A stretch of 64,000 nt of DNA from Halobellus rufus (GTDB lineage: Archaea > Halobacteriota > Halobacteria > Halobacteriales > Haloferacaceae): the NCBI RefSeq assembly GCF_000739575.1, contig NZ_BBJO01000022.1:23118-87117 (forward strand), in the 5' to 3' direction. Under the pieces are notes generated by a model that worked only from the letters and a program-made list of their open reading frames with translations, ran no database searches and had not been told where the DNA came from. Below are positions 1-8,899 of this stretch, one piece after another; the stretch's first letter is position 1, and each line of letters starts with the position of its first letter. A program made the position numbers and the translations under genes.

Positions 1-927
1 TACCAGCAGCAGGACCGGAAACCCGAGGACGGTCACGAGGTTCAGCGCTAGTGGCGACACGACCGCTTCTCTAACCAACAGCCCGGTCGGCGGATAAATC
101 GTCGGGTACAGCAGAATTGCGACCAAGATCGTCAACAGTGTGGGCAGCGCCAGCGCGTTCGCGAGCCAGGCTCGGTACCGGCCGCGTCTGGCCAGTACGC
201 TCCCACCCAGCCCAACTGCAACCGAGAGAGCGACGACTGCAGCGACGGGCAGCGAGAGCACCGCGTCGGCAGCGCCGCCCGCATCGGTCAGGACGACGGT
301 TCCCAGCAGCACGACCACACCGCCAAGGTACGCCAGTGTCGCACCGATGCCGTACGGTCGCAGTTCCGATGCCAGACCGGGCTCGGTCTTGGCTGCGAGG
401 AACGCCGCCCCCGTGACTATCGAGACGGCGACCAGGCCGACGCCAGTCAACGCCACTGGTAGCGTCGCCCCGCCGAACAGCCAGCGACCCGCGAGCATCC
501 CCAACAGGAGCGGCGCAAACACGCTCCCGCCGATGAACGCGTAGTCGGTGTAGCGCTTCCAGCGCTCGTCGTCGCGCTGCTCGCGGAGTTCCGGACCAAG
601 GCCGCGGAACACCAACGCGACGACGAACCCAAGCGCGAGCAGATAGTTGTCCGCCAGCAGGCGCGAGTACACGCGCGGGAACGCCGCCAGCAGCATCGTC
701 CCGAAGGCGACGACCCACACTTCATTCGCGTCCCAGACCGGTCCGAACGCCGCTAGGAATGTCTCCCGCTCGCGTTCGTCCGTCCGGGTCGCGTAAAGCA
801 TCCCGATACCGAAGTCGAACCCGTCGAGGACGACGTACATCCCCAACGAGAACAGCACGGCGCCGAACCAGATCTCCGGCAGGGACTCAACGAGGTACGC
901 ATCGACGGGCAACAGCGGGTCAGTCAT
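1..927 (-). CDS. cydB: Cytochrome bd ubiquinol oxidase subunit II (partial)
   Basis: Subunit II of the cytochrome bd terminal oxidase, a membrane protein that partners CydA in quinol oxidation and O2 reduction. The translated N-terminus (MTDPLLPVDAYLVESL, then VLDGFDFGIGML and GPVWDANEVWVVAFGT) shows the CydB hallmark segments DGFDFG and WDANEVW, followed by successive hydrophobic helices. The ATG at 927 lies inside the 3' end of cydA, an 8-bp overlap, so the two are translationally coupled. About 309 codons are visible and the C-terminus runs off the left edge. Family assignment is firm; whether the missing end is intact cannot be seen. Confidence 0.9.
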   Translation of the reverse strand, partial: MTDPLLPVDAYLVESLPEIWFGAVLFSLGMYVVLDGFDFGIGMLYATRTDERERETFLAAFGPVWDANEVWVVAFGTMLLAAFPRVYSRLLADNYLLALGFVVALVFRGLGPELREQRDDERWKRYTDYAFIGGSVFAPLLLGMLAGRWLFGGATLPVALTGVGLVAVSIVTGAAFLAAKTEPGLASELRPYGIGATLAYLGGVVVLLGTVVLTDAGGAADAVLSLPVAAVVALSVAVGLGGSVLARRGRYRAWLANALALPTLLTILVAILLYPTIYPPTGLLVREAVVSPLALNLVTVLGFPVLLLV

Positions 928-2368
928 CGCTACTCACCCACGGAATCGGGCCGTGCCAGCGGTCGCCACTCGACTCTCGGAGGCCGAGTGACCGGAGTTC
1001 CTCCCGGACCAGCCACTTCAGGATGTACAGCGCAGTCAGTATCAGCCCAACGTAGAGCACGACGAACGCAACCAGGGTCAGTGTCGCCTCGGCCCCGGTG
1101 AGCGTCGATGACACCGCCTCGCTCGTCTTGAGCTCGCCTTGGATGACCCACGGCTGCCGGCCGATCTCCGTAACGTACCAGCCGGTGAGCAACGCAGCGT
1201 AGCCGAACGGCGATGCAGCGATCATCGCCTTCAGGTAGCGTGTGCTGTCGGACAGCCGCCCGCGGTACGTGAGGTAACCGCCCCACAGTGCCAACCCGAT
1301 GAACAGGAATCCGAGCCCGACCATGAAGCGGAACGACCAGAACACGAGTGCTACCGGGGGGTTCTCCTCGTACTCGTTCAGTCCGATGACCTCGGCGTCG
1401 AAGTCCCCGCCACTGGCGAGGAACGACCCGACTGCGGGAAGGCTCACGGTGACGAGGTTCTCGGCTCGCGGGTCGGTGAGTGCCACAGGTGACTTCGGAA
1501 ACGCGAGCAGGTGTAGGTCAGCCTGCCCCGTCTCGTAGTGAGCCTCCATCGCGGCAAACTTCTGTGGCTGGGTGTCCTCAACGTGGCGGCCATAGGCGTC
1601 GCCGTGGACCGCTTGGAACGGTGCGGAGATGATTAGGAGTACGACAGCCAGCTTGAGTGCGGTGTTCCAGGCTTCAGTGTCGGGCTTTTTCCAGACGATG
1701 TACGCCGAGACGCCCGCGACCAGCAGTGCGACCGCGATCACCGACGCGTTCATCATATGGACGTACATCCAGGGCATTCGCGGAGTGAGGAACGCGGCGA
1801 ACGGATCAGTTAGTTTGGCGACATCCATCCCGTTGCGGGTGACCATCTCGTAGCCCCGTGGGGTCTGCATCCAAGCGTTAACGATCAGGATCCAGAACCC
1901 CGACAGCCAGGCACCGAAGCCGACGAGTACCGACGAGATTACGTATATTCGGTCTCCGACGCGGTCGCGGCCGTACAGCAACACACCGAGGAAGACGGCC
2001 TCGAGGAAGAATGCCATCTTCGCTTCGAAGGCTAACGGGCCGCCGATCAGTTCACCGGCCACCTCGGAGAACTGTGGGAAGTTCGTGCCGAACTGGAAGC
2101 TCATCGGGATTCCAGTGACAGTACCCATCACGAAGCCGGCGGCGAACACCCTCACCCAGAACGAGCGCAATCGCACATACTGCTGCTCGTTCGTCCGCAC
2201 GTCTTTCCAAGTAAAGTAGATAATAAACGGTGCGAGCCCGATCGAAAGGGACGCGAAGATGATGTGAACGGAGATTGTCCACCCGAACTGCATCCGGCTC
2301 GCGAGTTCCGGAGAGAGGAACGCCACCCATACTGGATCGACGGCACCCAGTAGTGTGATTGGACCCAT
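920..2368 (-). CDS. cydA: Cytochrome bd ubiquinol oxidase subunit I
   Basis: Haem-bearing subunit of cytochrome bd oxidase (482 aa), integral membrane. Visible family marks: the N-terminal helix with His35 (FGWTISVHIIFASLSIGLA, equivalent to the haem b595 ligand region), a second conserved His in MYVHMMNAS, the FWSFRFMVGLGF helix with the haem b558 Met, and GRQPWVIQGELKT near the C-terminus. The quinol loop is short, as in the short-loop bd group. It is followed directly by overlapping cydB. The 118 bp upstream (2369-2486) are AT-rich and should hold the promoter. The upstream neighbour is a decayed ccdA, a gene for thiol or cytochrome maturation, but this does not imply co-regulation. Confidence 0.95.
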   Translation of the reverse strand: MGPITLLGAVDPVWVAFLSPELASRMQFGWTISVHIIFASLSIGLAPFIIYFTWKDVRTNEQQYVRLRSFWVRVFAAGFVMGTVTGIPMSFQFGTNFPQFSEVAGELIGGPLAFEAKMAFFLEAVFLGVLLYGRDRVGDRIYVISSVLVGFGAWLSGFWILIVNAWMQTPRGYEMVTRNGMDVAKLTDPFAAFLTPRMPWMYVHMMNASVIAVALLVAGVSAYIVWKKPDTEAWNTALKLAVVLLIISAPFQAVHGDAYGRHVEDTQPQKFAAMEAHYETGQADLHLLAFPKSPVALTDPRAENLVTVSLPAVGSFLASGGDFDAEVIGLNEYEENPPVALVFWSFRFMVGLGFLFIGLALWGGYLTYRGRLSDSTRYLKAMIAASPFGYAALLTGWYVTEIGRQPWVIQGELKTSEAVSSTLTGAEATLTLVAFVVLYVGLILTALYILKWLVREELRSLGLRESSGDRWHGPIPWVSSDD

Positions 2369-2486
2369 TCACCTTACGCTACGGCAGAATAGCTTATGAG
2401 TAGCCCAACGGTTCCCACTTTGGAGCATTCACCACAACAGTATTGTATTATTGGAATCATATTTTTTGTACACCTTAATCGCCGTA

Positions 2487-3153
2487 TCAGTATACGATAA
2501 CTGATCGATAGAGTTGACCGATCCCAGCGACGATCATCACAACGTCAGCGAGCCGCTCGAGCCATCTGGCACGAGCCATTACGCGATTTGCGTTACTGAT
2601 GATACCGACTCCGGTTGCGACGGTTGTTGCAGCCATTAGTACAGCAACAACACCGGCATAGACTCCTAATACGAGCATCGCTGCTTCGGGTCGAGAAGGT
2701 GATAGCCCGGGCTACAACTGCGAGGAAGACTGGGGCGACGCATCCGGCACCAGCTAATGCGTATCCCGCGCCAAAAAGGCCGAAGCCGAGAAGCTTGATC
2801 GGCGCTTTGGAAGTGATAACGGCAGTGACGGAGCGCGGTCGAATGCAACAAGTAATCCGAAGATGATGAGCAATCCACCGACCAGCGTCTCGAAAATGGT
2901 GATATTTGACAGTGCCTCGTGGCCGACCCACGCCGTTGCCCCGCCTAGCAACGCAAACGTCGCAAGTACGCCCAAAGCGGCTGCCACACCTAGAACCCCG
3001 GCGCCTGCGACAGAAGCGCTTTCGGTGTCAGTAGAGTTTACGTAGAAGCCAACGTAGCCCGGTAGCAGAGGGGTAGGCACAAGGTGGAAAGAACGTTGCT
3101 ACACCCGCTGTGAGCGCGAACGAGACATTTGTTAGAAGCGTCTCGCTGATCAT
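2487..3153 (-). pseudogene. ccdA: Frameshifted CcdA-type cytochrome c biogenesis membrane protein
   Basis: The conceptual protein starts at the ATG at 3153 (MISETLLTNVSFALTAG), carries the CcdA signature PPCAYPLLPGYVGFYV with a conserved Cys, continues with the GAGYALAGAGCVAPVFLAVV segment and ends ATTVATGVGIISNANR...IVAGIGQLY. These pieces lie in three different frames. Frame breaks fall at about 3067 (one extra base in CCCCTC after the CAYP codons), about 2810 and about 2692 (one extra base). CcdA passes electrons across the membrane to extracytoplasmic thiols. With three breaks the gene is almost certainly dead unless the assembly is poor here. The frame is also open upstream of 3153 to at least the IS at 3274, which may be chance. 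Confidence 0.8.
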
Positions 3154-3166
3154 GCGATCGACTGCT

Positions 3167-3204
3167 AGCTCCGTGGAAGATGAGACCAGCCTTCTCAATG
3201 CATA
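3167..3204 (+). repeat. 38-nt motif shared with two IS4-type element tails
   Basis: By eye this segment aligns without gaps to 8439-8476 (31 of 38 identical) and to 14637-14674 (more diverged). All three begin with GCTCCG, contain TGAG(A/G)CC and end CAATGCATA. The other two follow directly on the tails of IS4-type transposase copies, so this may be a solo remnant of such an end. It lies just upstream of the ccdA relic start. On the minus strand the motif reads as a short open peptide (YALRRLVSSSTEL), similar to YALRRPVSTTAEL at the second site, so a shared coding fragment is an alternative explanation. Confidence 0.45.
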
Positions 3205-3273
3205 CAGTTCTCGGACTGGTTTGTGGCTATGGACAAGGTGATCTTCGACATTTTCGTCGATTTTACTTCTAAC

Positions 3274-4208
3274 TGCTTTGTTGAATCCGATGACGGCGTG
3301 GGGATCATTGTTTGAGAGCCTGTTCGAGGTTGTAGACTGTGGCGGTCAACACGAGCTCGCGGAACTCGCGGTACCACGCGCGAGGATGGACAGCGGGGCC
3401 AAACCGACGCTTGATGGCTGAAAAGGCGGTTTCGGCCATCCAACGCTGGCCGTATAGCCCGCTGTCCAACCGTGCGTTGTGGGCGTGATCGTACGCAGCG
3501 AACAGCCGGTGACGCAGCAGTGGCCGGACGCCCTCTGACCGGAGGGCGTCCCGGAGAGATTGGTCGTCATAGCCTTTGTCGCCGGCGAGACTTTCGATTT
3601 TCTCGGTGTTACGAAGGGCAACTCGACGGCCAGTTTGGGTGTCGTGAGGCCAGTGTGCCGAGCAGTGAAGATCGAGGATGGCACACGAGTTTGTATCGAC
3701 GAGCGCCGTCGTTTTGAGCGTGCGTATGTGGCGATCCGAGCGGTGTTGGTAGTGTCTCGATGCCGTTTCGCGGTCGAAGAATGTGGCATCGATGGCACCG
3801 TGCGATCCCGGATCGCAGATGGTCGCTGACTCACGAAGGAAGCCGCGCCACACAGACATGGGCACCCTCTCAAACGACCGGTACAGCGTTGAGGGTGCGG
3901 GAAATGCCGTTCGAGCGAGCTGTAACAGCCCACGAACCCGATCCATCTCACTCGCCCAATCGACGATCTCGCGGTACGTCGCATCCATGTGAATCCGCAA
4001 AAAGTGAAGCGTGACATGCTTCCAACCGGGAAATCCGTGGCCAGTCGGATCACTCACCGCCGTTGGACTGGCGGCACAGCGCTTTTGAGCCAGCGACGCG
4101 GCTTGCTTAACGAAGCGGAAGAGGAGGTTAGGCACATTCGACTCTTCCGCTTCGCTACTGTCTTCAGAGCGACGCTATCCTGTCGCCTTCTGCGGATTCA
4201 ACAGAGCA
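3274..4208 (-). mobile_element. Complete IS5-type insertion sequence with TSD
   Basis: A 935-bp element bounded by imperfect 15-bp terminal inverted repeats: TGCTTTGTTGAATCC at 3274-3288 and its near-complement GGATTCAACAGAGCA at 4194-4208 (one mismatch). It is flanked by an 8-bp direct repeat CTTCTAAC at 3266-3273 and 4209-4216, read as the target-site duplication. Eight-base duplications are known for the ISH1 group of the IS5 family. It encodes one transposase. A similar terminus (TGCTTTGTTGAAACC) opens the element at the right edge of the window, near 63805. Confidence 0.85.
3305..4135 (-). CDS. IS5-family DDE transposase
   Basis: Transposase of the flanking insertion sequence, 276 aa and apparently full length. 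DDE residues are visible as Asp in AIDATFFD, Asp in LAGDKGYDD and Glu in QRWMAETAFSAIKRRFG. The last fits the Y-(2)-R-(3)-E-(6)-K spacing shared by IS4/IS5 enzymes. It cuts and rejoins DNA at the element's inverted repeats. The frame is intact and the ends are present, so the element may be active. It lies between the ccdA relic and a toxin-antitoxin pair; neither neighbour belongs to the IS. Confidence 0.9.
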   Translation of the reverse strand: MPNLLFRFVKQAASLAQKRCAASPTAVSDPTGHGFPGWKHVTLHFLRIHMDATYREIVDWASEMDRVRGLLQLARTAFPAPSTLYRSFERVPMSVWRGFLRESATICDPGSHGAIDATFFDRETASRHYQHRSDRHIRTLKTTALVDTNSCAILDLHCSAHWPHDTQTGRRVALRNTEKIESLAGDKGYDDQSLRDALRSEGVRPLLRHRLFAAYDHAHNARLDSGLYGQRWMAETAFSAIKRRFGPAVHPRAWYREFRELVLTATVYNLEQALKQ

Positions 4209-4325
4209 CTTCTAACCACAGACAAGCCGGGAGGGCTACCCATTCCAAGGCGACCAGTACATCGCGCTGACGTTGATAGTAAAGTCGTAAACGTGCTGAT
4301 ACTGGTCCAACCGCCGAAATGTTCG

Positions 4326-4883
4326 CTACTCACTCCACGTAAGCTGGCCAACGGTTGGAAACTCAACCTTCGCTGTTTGGGGTGGGTTGTAGTATCGGGA
4401 CTTGATGTCGTAGTATCCGAATTCGGGAGGGATACGAGCGCACGCCTTTGCCAGATTTTCGTCCGCTGTGTGAGTGATTACACGGATCCGAGCATTTGCG
4501 TCGAACAATCGAACTGCCAACGCGACCACCGCCGCATCCTGCCAGTTGTTCGTCTCCGGATACTTGCTCTGCTGGTTGAGAAACCAATCCGCAACGAACC
4601 GTGCTTTCTCAACCGGTCCAGCACTACTCTCAAATCCCTCTGTACGATCACCCGGGAGCGGTGGGGCTACCCGAAGCCATCCTTCCTCGATAGCCGTATC
4701 GAGGTACGGATTCGTCGGTGAGTCGGCACTCCCAGTATCCGCCAACTCGTGGTAGACCGCTGCTGGCACCCAAACTTCAGTTCCAGCCTCATATACGGCT
4801 GACTTGAGATTCTGTACGTCTGGACTGGGGTGCTTCCCCAAATTCCGAAACATCACCGTGTCCGCAATGTTCGCCGTATACAT
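4326..4883 (-). CDS. PIN-domain protein, probable toxin
   Basis: A 185-aa PIN-fold protein, probably a metal-dependent RNase. Acidic positions expected of PIN domains are visible: Asp8 in TANIADTV, Glu in VYHELAD, Asp in NNWQDAAVVALAVRLF, and Asp in ITHTADENLAKAC. It starts 11 bp after the stop of a winged-helix gene (4895-5518) in the same direction, the usual antitoxin-toxin order, and probably shares its promoter. The length is somewhat above the 130-150 aa of a VapC. Toxin activity is inferred from fold and context. It could instead be a PIN-like nuclease of other use. Confidence 0.75.
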   Translation of the reverse strand: MYTANIADTVMFRNLGKHPSPDVQNLKSAVYEAGTEVWVPAAVYHELADTGSADSPTNPYLDTAIEEGWLRVAPPLPGDRTEGFESSAGPVEKARFVADWFLNQQSKYPETNNWQDAAVVALAVRLFDANARIRVITHTADENLAKACARIPPEFGYYDIKSRYYNPPQTAKVEFPTVGQLTWSE

Positions 4884-4894
4884 CCTCGCTCAGT

Positions 4895-5518
4895 TCACTT
4901 ATCGGCGTATTCCTCGAGGAGATCGTCCTCGTCCGCATCGAACTCATCCGGTGTGTACGTCGTCGGAGTCGAATCGCCGTCACCGAGGTCGAGAACCGAG
5001 TAAAGCGCTTCGACGAGGTCATACGTAGTTCCAGGAGAGAGATCTGTGAGGCTCGCAATTTGCCGGATCGTAACATCGCCCTCACTGTGTGCTTTCACGA
5101 GATCGTATGCGAGCGCGAACGTGACGATGCCGTAGTCTTCAAGGACTCGTTCGATCGCTTCGTACTCGTTTTTCTGGGCGATTACCTCGATGATTTTGGG
5201 AGTGATCGAGACTTCCGTCTCACGAACCGCCAACGTTAGTTCGAACTCCTGAGCAGTGTATACGGCAGTCCCGGTTTCGTCGCCAACCTTGTTGATCAGG
5301 CCCGCCTGCTCCAGTTTATGCAAGTAGTCGTACACCGTCTTTTTGGAGACGGTCGTTGTTTCGACGAGTTCGGGACCTGTTGCAGTCTCTGCCCGTTTAA
5401 TCGACGTATAGAGGTCAGCGAGAGACGGGTTCTCAAGTAATTCTGCGAACGTCGGAATTCCAGTGATGGTTCCCGGAGTATCCCCCGCGTTTCGCACGTG
5501 TTCTGTATCGTAGCTCAT
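4895..5518 (-). CDS. Double winged-helix regulator, probable antitoxin of the PIN gene
   Basis: A 207-aa DNA-binding protein starting at the ATG at 5518 (MSYDTEHV); a longer upstream frame exists but does not look coding. A winged HTH of ArsR/MarR type spans about residues 30-90 (LADLYTSIKRAETATGPELV, then KKTVYDYLHKLEQAGLI). A second HTH-like segment lies at about 128-178 (TIRQIASLTDLSPGTTYDLVEAL). The C-terminus is acidic. It is followed 11 bp later by the PIN gene, so it is likely the autoregulating antitoxin of the pair. Upstream DNA is AT-rich and fits a promoter. Confidence 0.7.
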   Translation of the reverse strand: MSYDTEHVRNAGDTPGTITGIPTFAELLENPSLADLYTSIKRAETATGPELVETTTVSKKTVYDYLHKLEQAGLINKVGDETGTAVYTAQEFELTLAVRETEVSITPKIIEVIAQKNEYEAIERVLEDYGIVTFALAYDLVKAHSEGDVTIRQIASLTDLSPGTTYDLVEALYSVLDLGDGDSTPTTYTPDEFDADEDDLLEEYADK

Positions 5519-5961
5519 CTTGTATAGAGTTACGAAACTAGAAACCATAAACGTTTGCCACGGATATAAGCCACTGTCCTGTTCATAACCGGGCACAACT
5601 GCGGAGAATAGTTTTGATACATATCTTAATTACACGATATAAACATCCACAACGGCCATTGAGTAGATACACGAATCTATCAGTTGGGAAGGGATGGTGG
5701 CAGGAAGCTATTTAATCCAGACGAATCCACTTGCACGCTGAGTTCGTATGTTATAGTTCCGGTCCAAGTGATGACGAGTCCAAATCTTGCAAGTGCTGGA
5801 TCGCGGTTGACTGCTTCTACCGAGATAGAGTCTCCAACCTTCAGGGTATTTTACGGTGCATCTTCCTCTGAGGGCAGAGACAAAATGTGTGTTTGTGAGG
5901 GAGAATCCACAGGGGAGAAGAGATTAGATACTTATATCAAGAGCTGGTAAATTTTCACAAG
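5519..5961. other. Intergenic region with divergent promoters
   Basis: An AT-rich 443-bp gap between the winged-helix/PIN operon (leftward) and a lipoprotein gene (rightward). TATA-like stretches occur around 5625-5645, and GGTAAATTTTC lies about 15 bases before the lipoprotein start. A short open frame at 5684-5950 has no recognisable motif and composition unlike its neighbours, so I do not call it a gene. I see no hairpin or repeat of note. Confidence 0.4.
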
Positions 5962-6447
5962 ATGCCTTCTCGTCGGGCCGTACTCGCTGGAGCGTCAACG
6001 TCTGCCCTCCTCTTCTCAGGATGTACGAGCGTAGTTCGAGTCCAGCCAAAGATTGACAGAGGAATCGGGTTCCGAAGGGAGAATGTATTCTATCCTGAGC
6101 AACCAGATATTCAAGCAGAAAAACCGCTTGCGCGGGCCTACATTCTCAATAGTAAAGGCCAGGTATCTGCCCTCAACTGGGATATGCTGTTAGATCCGGC
6201 AGAATACAGGCAGACAAACTTTGATACACACAGCCTCGTATTAGTTGTCGGTCTCTCAGAAGACGGGACAAAAGTTGTTCTTGATGACCAAGAAGCGAGC
6301 AGACAGGCTATCACCTACAGACTGAGCGTTACTGAGGCGGACCACGAACCAGACCAGCCCAAATTCTCGTACCGCCTTCAGAAATGGCGGCACGGAACCT
6401 TATCTAATATCAAGTCTACTAATGTAGAACTATCAAGCGGAAATTAG
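5962..6447 (+). CDS. Small Tat-type lipoprotein, unknown function
   Basis: A 161-aa secreted protein. The N-terminus has the twin-arginine motif (PSRRAVLAGAS), a short hydrophobic stretch and a lipobox ending FSGC, so it is probably exported folded and lipid-anchored on the outer face of the membrane. The mature part has no motif I recognise and few cysteines. Base composition is lower in GC than the neighbouring genes, hinting at a separate origin. It sits alone between a toxin-antitoxin pair and a broken transposase. Family unknown. Confidence 0.7.
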   Translation: MPSRRAVLAGASTSALLFSGCTSVVRVQPKIDRGIGFRRENVFYPEQPDIQAEKPLARAYILNSKGQVSALNWDMLLDPAEYRQTNFDTHSLVLVVGLSEDGTKVVLDDQEASRQAITYRLSVTEADHEPDQPKFSYRLQKWRHGTLSNIKSTNVELSSGN

Positions 6448-6573
6448 TTTGTTTACATCTAACGATTAGCTGCACCAGTCTTGTTCGCGATTGAGGGATT
6501 CAACAGAGTCACAGAACTCTCTATACTGGTCGGTTGGACGAACTCTTGAGCGTCTCCGGATTATTCTTTTGTA

Positions 6574-8246
6574 GTGGTTGCGACTCGCGAGTCTCGGCGC
6601 AGCGTCTTTCCACGAATCGCACGCCAGCACGTCGAGTGGCCCGCATATGACTCGACACCGCTGTACGATCGCTCCTCACTCGGTGGGTTAGAATCGGACG
6701 TTCGAGTCGTCTCGGGTGTCTGGTTTACGCATCTAAATCATAACTCACTCGAACAGTTCGTTTGCTCGATTCCTCTGGCCTACTTCCGTTTTGAGGCCCA
6801 CGACTGCTATGGAAGTTCGACATGCTACGAGATGGATATTCTCTTTCGCGTGTTCATGCTGAAAGAACTCCACGGATGGCAGCACGAAACATCTCTCGTC
6901 GAGTACCTCGATAGCCACCCCGAACTTTGTGAACGCCTGGGATTGGAGTCAGCCCCTAATCAATCGACACTGCGGCGCACCTAGAACGAGCGCTTCACGG
7001 GAAATATTCGGGAAACGATCCAGAAAGCGGCTCGCACGATCCTCATCAAAGCGCAGAACGCGGATGTCGCCGTGCCACGCGAACCAGAACGAGACCTCCC
7101 GGATCGAGGCGACGACGCTACTGAATCGGACCCAAACGACCAAGCCATCCTCGATAAGACAGGGACGATTACCAAGCACGTCAGTCGCGTTGTGTTCCCC
7201 GCGTTCTCGCTCGATCGTGGCGAGGGCTGTGAGATTCCTGAGAACGCCTACCGGGACTTACAGACCTATCTGGGGCTCCGTGAGAACTTGGCCGCCAACG
7301 AGGGCGCTCGCAGTTTCATCCACGAGTCGACGCGTGATCGAACGCCACTCGGGCACGGCCATCGCGACCAGATTCGAGATCTCTCCATCAAGCAAATCCG
7401 CGAGATGTACCGACAGACACTCCGACAGCTCATCAACGAACTCGCGGAGACGGAGGAGTTCTTCCGAGCTGGAATCGTCGCGATCGACATCACCGAGGAC
7501 GATCCCTTTTCCGGCGACCGTACCGGCCACGAGGACGAGATAATCGGAACGAAGGAGAAGAATGATGAATACGCCTACCAGTGGGCGACAGTCCAGCTCG
7601 TGGGAAACGCTGTTCCACTCGTGCTTGATGCTCGCCCCGTACGGAAAGGCGAGTCACGGAAGGAGATTGTCGAAGACTTGCTCAAATCCGCTGAGGACCT
7701 CGTTCACGTCGATAACGTCCTGATGGACCGGGAATTCGATAGCCAGCACATCTTGAAGATGATCAGCCAACGTGGGCTCTCCTACGTTGTCCCGAAGCGG
7801 ATGCAGACCAGCGAGAAAGCCCAGGCAAAACGATTGCTCCAGCGGGGGCAGACCGGTACAAGACCGACCGCAAACTCCATCTCGGGAAGAACGAGTGGCA
7901 CGAGACGACGCTGATCTACCGCCGGAAAGACGATTCTGAGCATGACGACCACCGACAGTACTCGGTGTTCATGTCCAACCGTGGCGGTGGATTTCTCAGC
8001 GAGTATGGGTATCGGTGGGAGATCGAGAGTGGCTATCGATCGATTAAGCGGTTCATGGCCGCGACGACGTCCACGGATTTCGGACTGCGGTTCTTCTACT
8101 TCGCGTTCGCCTGTTTGTTGTACTCGATCTGGCGAGCGGTCGACCTACTCGTCCAAGTCGAGTTGACCGGTGAGTACGAACACGCACCGATGGTGACGGC
8201 CGATAATACGCTCACGCTGTTGAAGAAGGAGACCGGAATCGGGTAG
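6574..8246 (+). pseudogene. IS4-type transposase, copy 1 (amber codon plus frameshift)
   Basis: The same transposase as at 12766-14442 and 28933-30609. The GTG start at 6574 aligns with the GTG of copy 2. An in-frame TAG at 6982-6984 replaces the Trp codon of the LWRSW motif in the other copies. A one-base deletion near 7853 shifts the frame before the C-terminal third. The catalytic segments survive as sequence: VAIDITEDD, VLMDREFDSQ, and YRWEIESGYRSIK in the shifted frame. Without readthrough and frameshifting no enzyme is made, so this copy is dead. It could only move if served in trans. Confidence 0.9.
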
Positions 8247-8397
8247 CACGGTGCTCTACCCGTGATAGAGCGTCGCCTGAGTGGCAACGCTACCGAAAGT
8301 TGCAAAAAATCGCCCATATGGTAGGAACTTCAACAAGAAGGGTCGTTTAGAGAGGGTTCTGAACCAGTCTCCACTTATCGATTCGGCCAAAACCATA

Positions 8398-8476
8398 CAT
8401 CACAGGCCCGCTAAACCCACTGTAGTCTCAACTTCCCAAGCTCCGCAGTAGTTGAGACCGGTCGTCTCAATGCATA
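8398..8476 (+). repeat. Conserved tail of IS4-type copy 1 with hairpin
   Basis: All three transposase copies are followed, 150-190 bp past the stop, by CATCACAG, then CTAAA, then TGTAGTCTCAACTTCC. Here the tail continues into a 9-bp inverted repeat (GTCTCAACT at 8425-8433, AGTTGAGAC at 8450-8458), which can form a hairpin, and ends in the 38-nt motif at 8439-8476. Copy 2 shares all of it. Copy 3 shares it only up to the end of CTTCCAC. It is probably the right end of the element. I could not find a matching left inverted repeat. Confidence 0.55.
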
Positions 8477-8492
8477 TGGCAGTCTGGCGCAG

Positions 8493-8503
8493 TTCATAAA
8501 TAG
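8493..8503 (+). promoter_or_regulatory. TATA-like promoter of the antitoxin-PIN operon
   Basis: TTCATAAATAG ends 27 bases before the ATG at 8531. That spacing would start transcription only a few bases before the start codon, typical of nearly leaderless haloarchaeal mRNAs. The site lies just past the IS copy 1 tail, so the operon kept or regained its own promoter. Confidence 0.4.
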
Positions 8504-8530
8504 TATGAAGACGTAGTCTCGGATAGAACG

Positions 8531-8899
8531 ATGGCACGAATTACCGGCTCCTACCCAGATGATCTTGACCTCCTCATTGAGGGGGCTGTCGAGGCTGGTG
8601 TGTTCGGGGGTAAGAGCGATGCGTTGCGCGAGTTCGTGCGTGAATACTTCAAGGACCACGAAAACGAGCGCATTGCAGCTGCAGTTGCTCTCTACGAACG
8701 CGAACGAATCACGCTCGGCGAGGCCGCGAGGCTCGCTGATGTCGACCGTTGGACGATGCGTGATATTCTCCGCGAGCATAGTATTGAACTTCGCCTCGGC
8801 CTCGTTGACGAAGACGACGCAGCCTACGAGCTAGAGGCAGCACGCGAACTCGAATTCGATGATGAAGATTCGGATGACGAGGAGTCTCCTGCAAAATGA
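8531..8899 (+). CDS. UPF0175-like antitoxin
   Basis: A 122-aa protein with a short N-terminal segment like a ribbon-helix-helix (MARITGSYPDDLDLLIEGAV, then GGKSDALREFVREYF) and a UPF0175-type part (RITLGEAARLADVDRWTMRDILREH) resembling a helix-turn-helix. The tail is very acidic. The TGA stop overlaps the ATG of a PIN gene (ATGA at 8896-8899). Proteins of this family are found as antitoxins paired with DUF3368-type PIN toxins. It should neutralise the PIN protein and repress its own promoter; this follows from the family and gene order. Confidence 0.8.
   Translation: MARITGSYPDDLDLLIEGAVEAGVFGGKSDALREFVREYFKDHENERIAAAVALYERERITLGEAARLADVDRWTMRDILREHSIELRLGLVDEDDAAYELEAARELEFDDEDSDDEESPAK

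Noticed and set aside
5684..5950. Open frame of 88 codons before the lipoprotein gene.
   Set aside because: Composition unlike haloarchaeal proteins, no motif, no sensible start context; likely promoter-region noise.
6496..6508. GGATTCAACAGAG, like the right inverted repeat of the IS5-type element.
   Set aside because: Only 13 bases, no partner end or target duplication nearby; may be a relic but cannot be supported.
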